Positions 1 to 6,304 of a stretch of 17,607 nt of DNA are shown in pieces. The notes under the pieces are model-generated. The model was not told the DNA's origin and did no database searches. It was given only the letters and a program-made list of their open reading frames with translations. The stretch comes from JBOGXF01 sp050694275 (GTDB lineage Bacteria; Actinomycetota; CADDZG01; WHSQ01). The DNA lies in assembly GCA_050694275.1 (NCBI GenBank), contig JBOGXF010000170.1, positions 1-17,607 on the forward strand, read 5' to 3'. How positions within the stretch are numbered: the first letter of the stretch is position 1; the number at the start of each line of letters is the position of its first letter. The position numbers and the translations under genes were made by a program.

Positions 1-33
1 ATCCTTGCTCGCGCCGTTCTGGCTTGCCATACT

Positions 34-84
34 CCAACCACCACCTCCCGTCGGGTCCCACGACCCGATCTCATCAGTGGTTGG
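34..84 (+). promoter_or_regulatory. Two-tier stem-loop leader upstream of amt
   Basis: An 8-bp perfect outer stem (CCAACCAC at 34-41 with GTGGTTGG at 77-84) encloses a second 7-bp perfect hairpin (TCGGGTC at 51-57 with GACCCGA at 62-68, loop CCAC). The structure ends 48 bases before the amt start codon. It could be a 5'-UTR regulatory element of amt. It could also be the end of an upstream transcript, but no T-run follows it, which argues against an ordinary intrinsic terminator. It does not match a glutamine riboswitch that I can recall. Its function is unknown. Confidence 0.45.
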
Positions 85-132
85 GTATTTCTCTCGGGAT
101 TTGGCTCACGAAGTCAGACGCAATACAGGAAC

Positions 133-1488
133 ATGGAGCAGCAGGTTCTGCTGGACACGATGTGGACACTCATCGCTGCGTTCCTGGTCTTCTTGATGCA
201 AGCGGGTTTCGCAATGCTGGAGACGGGATTCACGCGTCAGAAGAACGCCGCCAACATCGTCATGAAAAACCTTATGGACTTTGGCATGGCATCGCTTGCC
301 TTCTGGGCGGTTGGCTTCGCCCTGATGTTCGGGGCCGGGAACGCATTGTTTGGGACCGCGGGGTGGTTCCTCGGAGGGGGGGAGGCAACCTTCGAATCTC
401 TCTCGTGGGCCACTCCTCCGCTCACCGCGAAGTGGCTGTTCCAAGTCGTGTTTGCCGGGACCGCGGCGACGATCGTGTCGGGGGCCATGGCCGAACGCAC
501 GCGATTCCCGGCTTACCTGATCTACAGCGCGCTCATCTCCGGGATCATCTATCCGATATCGGGTCACTGGATCTGGGGCGGAGGGTGGCTCGCGACCCGC
601 GAGTTCCTCGACTTCGCCGGCTCGACGGTGGTGCACTTGGTCGGCGGATGGGCGGCCCTGGTGGGAGCGCTGTACCTCGGCCCCCGGCTCGGCAAGTACT
701 CCAAGGACGGCAAGCCCAGACCGATACCGGGCCACAGCATGCCGCTCGCGCTGCTCGGAGTCTTCATCCTGTGGTTCGGCTGGTTCGGTTTCAACCCCGG
801 CTCGACGATGGCGGCGACCATCTCTATCGCGGATATCGCGGTCACCACGAACCTCGCCGCGGCCGCGGGGGCGCTGGTCGCCATGGCCGTCGTCTGGTTC
901 GTCGGCAAGAAACCCGATGTCGGCATGACCGCCAACGGGGCGCTGGCCGGTCTGGTCGGCATCACCGCGGGCTGTGCGTTCGTGGAGAACTGGGCCGCGG
1001 TGGCCATCGGGGGGATCGCGGGTGCGATCGTGGTCTTCTCGGTGATCCTGCTGGACCGCGCCGGCGTCGACGATCCGGTGGGCGCGGTGTCCGTCCACGG
1101 CGTGTGCGGCGCGTTCGGGACTCTGGCCGTGGGTCTGTTCGCGTCGCCGAGGCTGATCGAAGCCGCCGGTATCGGTACGCCCGGTCTTCTCTACGGCGGC
1201 GGGATGGCGCAACTGGGAGTCCAGGCTCTCGGAGTTGTGGCCGTGGCCGCGTGGGCGATCCCCGGGTCCGCGGTCGTGTTCGGTCTTATCAAGGCAACCG
1301 TCGGCTTGCGCGTCAGCACCGAGGAGGAGATCGAAGGACTCGACGTCGGCGAGCACGGGATGTGGGGCTACCCGGACACTTTCCTCGGGACGGATGCAAT
1401 CCCCACGACGGAGATCGTCGGCAAGGCCCGACTGGAAACGAGACGCCGCGCCGAAGGCGCCGTGGTGCTCGCCCAGGAGGCGACATAG
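133..1488 (+). CDS. amt: Ammonium transporter (Amt/MEP/Rh family)
   Basis: This 451-aa polytopic membrane protein has the usual length and organisation of AmtB-type channels, which are trimeric and conduct NH3/NH4+ across the cytoplasmic membrane. It opens with the family's first helix (LMQAGFAMLETGFTR, residues 21-35). Both pore histidines are present, H168 in STVVHLVGG and H322 in SVHGVCG. The GHSMPL...WFGWFGFNPGS block (200-224) and the cytoplasmic tail motif EGLDVGEHGMWGYPD are also intact. That tail is the region where PII proteins contact Amt in characterised systems. The ATG at 133 was chosen because the first helix follows directly; its Shine-Dalgarno (AGGA at 127-130) is very close, so initiation may be weak or regulated. 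No glnK follows, which is unusual: a winged-helix gene and a zinc-finger gene occupy that place. A structured leader lies upstream and a strong hairpin downstream. The assignment is secure. Confidence 0.97.
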   Translation: MEQQVLLDTMWTLIAAFLVFLMQAGFAMLETGFTRQKNAANIVMKNLMDFGMASLAFWAVGFALMFGAGNALFGTAGWFLGGGEATFESLSWATPPLTAKWLFQVVFAGTAATIVSGAMAERTRFPAYLIYSALISGIIYPISGHWIWGGGWLATREFLDFAGSTVVHLVGGWAALVGALYLGPRLGKYSKDGKPRPIPGHSMPLALLGVFILWFGWFGFNPGSTMAATISIADIAVTTNLAAAAGALVAMAVVWFVGKKPDVGMTANGALAGLVGITAGCAFVENWAAVAIGGIAGAIVVFSVILLDRAGVDDPVGAVSVHGVCGAFGTLAVGLFASPRLIEAAGIGTPGLLYGGGMAQLGVQALGVVAVAAWAIPGSAVVFGLIKATVGLRVSTEEEIEGLDVGEHGMWGYPDTFLGTDAIPTTEIVGKARLETRRRAEGAVVLAQEAT

Positions 1489-1501
1489 GCACGTCCGTGA
1501 T

Positions 1502-1545
1502 CGCCGGGTCAAGCGGGACTCCCCCCAGCCGCGCTTGACCCGGCG
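1502..1545 (+). terminator. Perfect 14-bp stem-loop after amt
   Basis: CGCCGGGTCAAGCG (1502-1515) is perfectly complementary to 1532-1545, with a 16-nt C-rich loop between. It begins 13 bases after the amt stop codon and ends 16 bases before the next start codon. No T-tract follows, so it would be a U-less terminator of the kind proposed for actinobacteria, an mRNA-stabilising or processing hairpin, or an operator. Its position suggests it limits read-through from amt into the winged-helix gene. Confidence 0.6.
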
Positions 1546-1561
1546 CTACCCACTAACGGAG

Positions 1562-1885
1562 ATGAGCTTCTTGGTGGCGAACCCGGCAGAGCACGAGGGC
1601 GACGACTGGATCATCGTCGGCGGACTCCATGTGTCGCCGAGTCAGTTCACGGCGACACTAGACGGGCGGGAGTTGCGACTGACCCACAAAGAATTTCTGC
1701 TGCTCACGCTGCTGGCGGAGAACCCGGGTCGCCTGCTGAGACGAGAGCGTATTGCCGCAGAAGTGTGGAACGGAGACGCGCCGGGACGAACGATCGACAT
1801 CCACATCGCGCGCCTGCGGGCGAAGCTGCCTCCCGATTCGATCGCCACCGTCATCCGAATCGGATATCGCTTCGTTCTGGAGTGA
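1562..1885 (+). CDS. Orphan OmpR-type winged-helix DNA-binding protein
   Basis: This 107-aa protein consists almost entirely of one Trans_reg_C (OmpR/PhoB C-terminal) domain. From about residue 36 it reads as a typical winged helix: LDGRELRLTHKEFLLLTLLA (strands and helix 1), PGRLLRRERIAAEVW (helix 2), GRTIDIHIARLRAKL (recognition helix) and VIRIGYRF (wing). There is no phosphoacceptor receiver domain; only about 30 residues precede the DNA-binding domain. It is therefore not a conventional two-component regulator. It could act as a constitutive DNA-binding protein or depend on a partner. The start is uncertain: ATG 1562 abuts a CGGAG sequence with no spacer, while TTG 1571 or GTG 1574 would be better spaced from it, shortening the protein by 3-4 residues. 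It follows amt and may regulate nitrogen uptake; that link is inference from position only. Confidence 0.85.
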   Translation: MSFLVANPAEHEGDDWIIVGGLHVSPSQFTATLDGRELRLTHKEFLLLTLLAENPGRLLRRERIAAEVWNGDAPGRTIDIHIARLRAKLPPDSIATVIRIGYRFVLE

Positions 1886-1888
1886 GAG

Positions 1889-2014
1889 CTACTCGCTCGG
1901 CTCGTTCTCCTCTTCCTCTTCGGCACCGGGGTGATCGAACGCCTTGTGCTGCTCGAGCTCGGATCGCGAAGTAAAGCGCAGCTCGCAGTACGGACACTGC
2001 AGGACATCCGTCAT
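1889..2014 (-). CDS. 41-aa C2H2 zinc-finger microprotein
   Basis: This minus-strand reading frame encodes 41 residues: MTDVLQ, one classical C2H2 finger, then an acidic tail rich in Glu (EEEEENEPSE). The finger is Cys-X2-Cys-X12-His-X4-His (C7, C10, H23, H28), with the hydrophobic F and L at the positions expected for a finger core (LRFTS...SELEQH). A good Shine-Dalgarno (AAAGGGAG) ends 7 bases before the ATG. The stop lies 3 bases beyond the convergent winged-helix gene, leaving no room for other coding. Small single-finger proteins of this kind are found in actinobacterial genomes, and their function is mostly unknown. The finger may bind nucleic acid or a protein; the acidic tail could mediate contacts. 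The compact, exactly spaced motif plus the ribosome site make a chance ORF unlikely. Confidence 0.8.
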   Translation of the reverse strand: MTDVLQCPYCELRFTSRSELEQHKAFDHPGAEEEEENEPSE

Positions 2015-2192
2015 GCTGCATCTCCCTTTCTGTCCCAGAGGGGAACGGCCCCCAGGTGCGACCCTTACATAAAAGCGCTCGAACGGGGGCTCAGACGTTA
2101 GGCCGTCTGGGAAGGAACACGGGTGCTCGACGTCTAACTACTTCTTGAACCGCTTGGGAGTTCCTCCGACCAGAGACGACCTGGGAGAGCCG
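2015..2192. promoter_or_regulatory. Divergent intergenic region with a palindrome
   Basis: This 178-bp gap separates the divergent zinc-finger gene and the secreted hydrolase gene, so it should hold both promoters. I see an AT-richer island (TTACATAAAA, about 2066-2075) that could host a -10 element, but I cannot assign one with confidence. CAGACG (2092-2097) and CGTCTG (2104-2109) form a perfect inverted repeat with a 6-nt spacer, extendable by a G-T and a C-G pair. It is a possible operator or 5'-UTR hairpin. No other gene is visible here. Confidence 0.35.
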
Positions 2193-5099
2193 ATGGCCCG
2201 AATGAGCCCTCGTTTTGTTGTGCCGCTCGCGCTTGCGGGCCTCTCGGCGATGGTGCTTCCGCCGGGGGCCGCATCCGCGGATCCGCCGATCGTGCCGGTC
2301 TCGACGAACCTCGGCTGCGATCCACTCGACCCTGCCATCTGCCTCTTTCCGTTTCCAAACGATCACTTCACACTCGCCGACGAGTCGACCGGCACCGGCC
2401 TGGAGATCAATCTCAGCCCCCTCGCGATGCCCCGCAGCGGCACCGAGGTGACGGAGGGAGGCGAGGGCAAACCCATCGACCCGACCGAATGGAACCGCAA
2501 CGACGGGTTCTCTCCGGGATCGATGGTCACGACGCTCGTTCCGGGTCTCGACCTGCACGTGACGTGGGGGACCCAGGACCGCCCGCACGGCGAGGCGGAG
2601 CCGAACGAGCCCGGCTACTTCGACCATCGCGACCACATCGCCGACATCGGGCTCTACGCTCGAGAGGACGCTCCCATCGTCATCCTGAACGCCGAGACCG
2701 GCGAGCGGCATCCGTTCTGGTCCGAGCTCGACACGCACCCGAACGCGATATCCGCGGGCGAACAGGCGCTCATCTTGCGTCCCGCGGTCAACTTCGAGGA
2801 GGGCGCGCGCTACATCGTGGCGCTGAGGAACCTGCTAGCGGCGGACGGGACGATCATCGAGGCCGGACCGGACTTCGCTGCCTACTTAGACGACGAAGGT
2901 GAAGACTCGAGGCGACAGGACCACTACAACCGAGACGTCTTCCCTGTTCTCGAACGGGCGGGGATCGATCTCGCCGACCTCTACCTCGCGTGGGATTTCA
3001 CCGTGGCGAGCGAAGACAGCCTCGCGGAGCGGATACTGCACATGCGCGACGACGCCTTCGGGCGGATCCTCGGCGACCCGGACCTCGCGGATCTGGAAGT
3101 TGAGGGGAACGCGCCGGGATTCGTCATCGATTCAGTGTCGGAGTTCGAACACACATGGTCCGACTCACGCGGAACCACCCATTCCCAGCCTTATCGGCGC
3201 GTCGAGGGCCGCGTGACCGTGCCGAACTACATGGACCGCATCCAGCAAACCGAAGCTCACTTCAAGGAGCCCGGCACCGCTCCCGGCACCAGCATCCAGT
3301 ACGACGTGCCCGCGCCGGGCTCCCGCCTCCTCGACATAAACCGGGATGGCTTGCCCGACCAGAATCCGGTCGAGTCGACCGTGAACGCATTCTTCGTGTG
3401 CGAGGTTCCTCTGAACGGCCAAGAGAACTTCCCCGGTCTCTACGGCCACGGTCTGCTCGGCCAGGCGCGCGACCAGATCCAGGACTTCCGCCGATCGCCG
3501 GGACCGCAGGGTCCGTTCCTGGGGTGTGCCGCCGACTGGTGGGGCATGTCGACGCAAGACGTGCCGACGGTCCTCGGGATAATCGCCGATCTCTCTCTGT
3601 TTCCCTCGCTCGCCGACCGAGCGCAACAAGGCTTCCTCAACTTCATGTTCTTGGGCCGCGCGCTCGTCCATCCCGACGGGCTCGCAAGCGACCCAGCATT
3701 CCAGCAGGACGACCAATCTCTGCTCGCGACCGACGACCCCGAAGACGGTGCCGGTACCCGCCTGTTCTACGACGGCAACAGCCAGGGCGGGATCATGGGC
3801 GGCTCGCTCGTCGCGGTGTCTCCGGACGTCTCTCGCGCCATCCTCGGCGTCCCGGGGATGACCTACTCAACGCTTCTCAACCGGAGCGTGGACTGGGAGG
3901 GCGAGTTCGCGGTGCCCTTCTACGAGGTCTACCGCGATCCGCTCGAGCGTCAACTCTCTTTCGCACTCATCCAGATGCTGTGGGATCGCGCCGAAGCGAA
4001 CGGTTACGCCCACCACATGACCGACGATCCGCTCGCGAACACGCCCCCGCACGAGGTCATGCTGCAGGTCGCCTACAGCGATCACCAGGTCGCCAACGTC
4101 GCCGCCGAGGTCGAGGCGCGCACGATCGGCGCGCCGATCATGCTGCCGGGCCTTCCCGACGGGCGGCATTGGGAGATGGATCCCTACTTCGGTCCGACCG
4201 CGACCTACCCGTACGACGGCTCCGCGCTCGTCTACTGGGACAGCGGGAACGCTCGTCCCCCGAACGGGAACATCCCGCCCGATCACAATGGCGACCCCCA
4301 CAGTCACCCGCGCCGGGAGCCCGCCGCGGCGTGGCAGGAGGCCCACTTCCTGCTAACCGGCGAGATGTTCGACGTCTGCGGAGGCGGTGACTACCTGACC
4401 TCGCGGCATCCGGACAACGAGGATTCTGCGAGCTGTCATCCGCCGGAGTGGCCTCCGGGCCAACCGCCCCTGATCGAAGGGACCGGCCTGAGGTTCACGG
4501 GCGCCAGTGCCTCGTCGGGACAGCACTCGGACCCGACCATCTTCGAGGCGGAGCTGAGCGACTCAGGTGGGGTTCCGATCGCGGCGGCCGAACTCACCTT
4601 CGAGCTAGCGAACGAGGACACGAGTCGCAGCTTCGCGGCGACGACCGACCAGGACGGCATCGCCGGCGTGACGCCCACTCTGAGCGAGCGCCCGGGTGAC
4701 TACGAGCTCACTGTCACCTTTTCCGGCGACGATAACTTCGCGGCCGCCACCGCCGACATGGTTTTCGTCGTCCACAAAGAGGACACGGGCATGACCCTGA
4801 CCGTCGAGGGCCGTGGCTCGAACCGCACGCTCATCGCCCGGCTCGCCGACGACGACTCGGATGATCCGGTCCCTGATCGCGCCGTCGACTTCTATGGCGA
4901 CGGCGAGTTCCTGGGCACCGCCACTACCGGGTCGGATGGGACCGCGCGCCTGACCGCGCCCCCGCGCTTCCGAGGAGGCGGACACGACTTCGAGGCCCAG
5001 TTCCTCGGCGACGACTTCTATCTCTCGTCTGCCGCGCAACACTCGACGACAACGGGGCCTCCAGGGACGGCAACTTCGTCGCGCGCGCTCGTCTTATAG
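2193..5099 (+). CDS. Secreted alpha/beta-hydrolase-like protein with two C-terminal Ig-like domains
   Basis: The product is 968 aa, counted from ATG 2193, which has GGGAG 5 bases upstream. The frame is open to a TTG at 2145, but that site has no comparable ribosome signal. Residues 1-29 look like a signal peptide: MARMSPR, a hydrophobic core, then AASA before DPP. An N-terminal extracellular domain (about 30-260) contains FPFPNDHFT, NDGFSPGSM and ILNAETGERHPFWSELD, a pattern I associate with large secreted proteins of actinobacteria and myxobacteria that lack characterised function. A nucleophile-elbow motif G-N-S-Q-G-G places a candidate catalytic serine at S530. The acid and histidine are not certain; YSDHQVANV further on is a candidate region. 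Residues about 765-863 and 864-955 are two Ig-like beta domains, each with an FxGDDxF/Y motif near its end (FSGDDNF, FLGDDFY). It is likely an exported esterase or lipase-like enzyme, substrate unknown. The C-terminus has no sorting signal or membrane helix. Confidence 0.8.
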   Translation: MARMSPRFVVPLALAGLSAMVLPPGAASADPPIVPVSTNLGCDPLDPAICLFPFPNDHFTLADESTGTGLEINLSPLAMPRSGTEVTEGGEGKPIDPTEWNRNDGFSPGSMVTTLVPGLDLHVTWGTQDRPHGEAEPNEPGYFDHRDHIADIGLYAREDAPIVILNAETGERHPFWSELDTHPNAISAGEQALILRPAVNFEEGARYIVALRNLLAADGTIIEAGPDFAAYLDDEGEDSRRQDHYNRDVFPVLERAGIDLADLYLAWDFTVASEDSLAERILHMRDDAFGRILGDPDLADLEVEGNAPGFVIDSVSEFEHTWSDSRGTTHSQPYRRVEGRVTVPNYMDRIQQTEAHFKEPGTAPGTSIQYDVPAPGSRLLDINRDGLPDQNPVESTVNAFFVCEVPLNGQENFPGLYGHGLLGQARDQIQDFRRSPGPQGPFLGCAADWWGMSTQDVPTVLGIIADLSLFPSLADRAQQGFLNFMFLGRALVHPDGLASDPAFQQDDQSLLATDDPEDGAGTRLFYDGNSQGGIMGGSLVAVSPDVSRAILGVPGMTYSTLLNRSVDWEGEFAVPFYEVYRDPLERQLSFALIQMLWDRAEANGYAHHMTDDPLANTPPHEVMLQVAYSDHQVANVAAEVEARTIGAPIMLPGLPDGRHWEMDPYFGPTATYPYDGSALVYWDSGNARPPNGNIPPDHNGDPHSHPRREPAAAWQEAHFLLTGEMFDVCGGGDYLTSRHPDNEDSASCHPPEWPPGQPPLIEGTGLRFTGASASSGQHSDPTIFEAELSDSGGVPIAAAELTFELANEDTSRSFAATTDQDGIAGVTPTLSERPGDYELTVTFSGDDNFAAATADMVFVVHKEDTGMTLTVEGRGSNRTLIARLADDDSDDPVPDRAVDFYGDGEFLGTATTGSDGTARLTAPPRFRGGGHDFEAQFLGDDFYLSSAAQHSTTTGPPGTATSSRALVL

Positions 5100-5101
5100 A
5101 C

Positions 5102-5154
5102 GTGCTCTTTTGGCCGTTAACCACCCGTGATGTGGTTTTCGGCAAAAAGAGCAC
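5102..5154. terminator. Long inverted repeat, probable bidirectional terminator
   Basis: GTGCTCTTTT (5102-5111) pairs perfectly with AAAAGAGCAC (5145-5154), GCCG (5113-5116) with CGGC (5140-5143), and AACCAC (5119-5124) with GTGGTT (5132-5137). That gives 20 base pairs with small internal mismatches and a 7-nt loop. The T-run lies in one arm and the A-run in the other, so it can act on either strand. It fills the 65-bp gap between the hydrolase gene and the converging alcohol dehydrogenase gene, exactly where a shared terminator is expected. Confidence 0.8.
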
Positions 5155-5164
5155 TCGATTGGGA

Positions 5165-6208
5165 TCACGGCCTCACGATGATCCGCACGGGGTCGCCTTC
5201 CTTCGTCGCGAGTCGTCGCACTCCATCGGCGACGTCCTCCAGCGCGATGACGTCGCTGATCGATGCCGACAGGTCGAGTCGGCCGGCGGCGAGCAGGCGC
5301 ACGAGGTCGTCGAGGTGGTGCTTCTGATACCCGAGGTGCCCGAGCACCGCGGTTCTTCGAGTTCCGAACAGCAGAGAGGGGCCGAGCTTGATTGGATCCA
5401 TCGATAGCCCCACCATCACGGCTCGCCCCCCGCGCGCCAGGCACGAGACGGCCTCTTTGAGGACCGCGTTGGCTCCGACGAGGTCCACTGCGACGTCGAG
5501 GCCCGAACCGCCGGTCGCTCGCATCACCTCGGTCGTCGTGTCCGAAGTCGTGGGGTCGATCGCCAGGTCGGCGCCAACTCTCAGCGCGCGCTCGCGCGCG
5601 GATGCGAATGGATCGACCGCGACGACCAGGGCCGCGCCGGCCAGCCTGGCGAGTTGCACGGCGTGAGTTCCGAGGCCCCCGATACCCCACAGTCCGACGG
5701 ACTCGCTCGGTCTCAGTGCGGCGCGGTCGATCAGGGCGGCGTACGGGGTCGCCACCGCGTCCGCGAGGATCGCGGCCTGCTCGGGAGGTACGCCGTCGGG
5801 CACGGCCGCAAGCGTGTAGTGGGGGACGGCGACGTATTCGGCCCAGGCCCCGTCGTAGTGGAATCCGAGCAGCTCGAATGCCTCGCATCGATCGAAGTGA
5901 CCACTTCGACACCGATCGCATACCGCGCAGCCACGCCCGGCCGTGAGCACGACCCGCTCGCCCTCCTTCCATCCGGCGACCGCCTCGCCGGTGGCGGCGA
6001 TGACTCCGCAACTCTCGTGCCCGGGAATCACGACCGGAATCAGCGGAGGGATCGTGCCGTCGATGAGATGGACATCGGACAGACAGATGCCGCACGCCTC
6101 GACCTCGACGAGCACCTCGAGGGGGCCGGGCTGTGGAACGGGGACCTCGGCGAGCTCGAGCTTGCGCTCGCCGGCGACGTAGCGGGCCGCCCTCATCGTC
6201 TCGGCCAT
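5165..6208 (-). CDS. Zinc-dependent medium-chain alcohol dehydrogenase
   Basis: This 347-aa protein is a full-length member of the zinc-binding MDR family, which oxidises alcohols or reduces aldehydes with NAD(P). Catalytic-zinc ligands are visible as C39 (ACGIC), H64-E65 (PGHES) and D150 in the DAVATPYAAL block. The structural-zinc loop has all four cysteines (C94, C97, C100, C108 in CAVCDRC...FDRC). The Rossmann fold begins with GLWGIGGLGTH (172-182), followed by an acidic residue, D199 in VAVDP, at the end of the second strand, which favours NAD over NADP. ATG 6208 has a strong AAGGAGG site. It is divergent from the CoA ligase gene and convergent with the hydrolase gene. The substrate cannot be told from sequence. 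An alcohol or aldehyde feeding the adjacent ligase is a reasonable guess. Confidence 0.95.
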   Translation of the reverse strand: MAETMRAARYVAGERKLELAEVPVPQPGPLEVLVEVEACGICLSDVHLIDGTIPPLIPVVIPGHESCGVIAATGEAVAGWKEGERVVLTAGRGCAVCDRCRSGHFDRCEAFELLGFHYDGAWAEYVAVPHYTLAAVPDGVPPEQAAILADAVATPYAALIDRAALRPSESVGLWGIGGLGTHAVQLARLAGAALVVAVDPFASARERALRVGADLAIDPTTSDTTTEVMRATGGSGLDVAVDLVGANAVLKEAVSCLARGGRAVMVGLSMDPIKLGPSLLFGTRRTAVLGHLGYQKHHLDDLVRLLAAGRLDLSASISDVIALEDVADGVRRLATKEGDPVRIIVRP

Positions 6209-6304
6209 GCCCCTCCTTTCGGTCGTGGAGTGAGTTTTCTGCTATCTGTTTAGAGGGGTGGAGCAGTCTCTGTCCACCGCGTGACTCTATCCAGGGGGTG
6301 GGCA
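6209..6304. promoter_or_regulatory. Divergent promoter region with imperfect palindrome
   Basis: The 96-bp space between the divergent dehydrogenase and CoA ligase genes must carry both promoters. Within it, 6258-6277 is a near-palindrome: GTGGA-g-CAG, a TCT centre, then CTG-TCCAC, with one extra base in the left arm. It sits about 28 bases before the ligase start, a typical place for a repressor site. The T-rich stretch at about 6230-6252 is the only AT-rich part and may contain the -10 elements. I cannot name a regulator. Confidence 0.4.

Noticed and set aside
34..132. Glutamine riboswitch upstream of amt
   Set aside because: Stems are present, but I cannot find the conserved glnA or downstream-peptide motif core sequences.
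106..1512. 468-codon minus-strand frame opposite amt
   Set aside because: Antisense shadow in GC-rich DNA; composition is Arg/Asp/His-rich with no recognisable domain.
24..1538. Long plus-strand frame of 504 codons overlapping amt
   Set aside because: It is Arg/Gly/His-rich out-of-frame reading of the amt gene, whose own frame carries all family motifs.
3155..4390. 411-codon plus-strand frame inside the hydrolase gene
   Set aside because: Arg/Pro-rich shift of the real frame; no ribosome site or motif.
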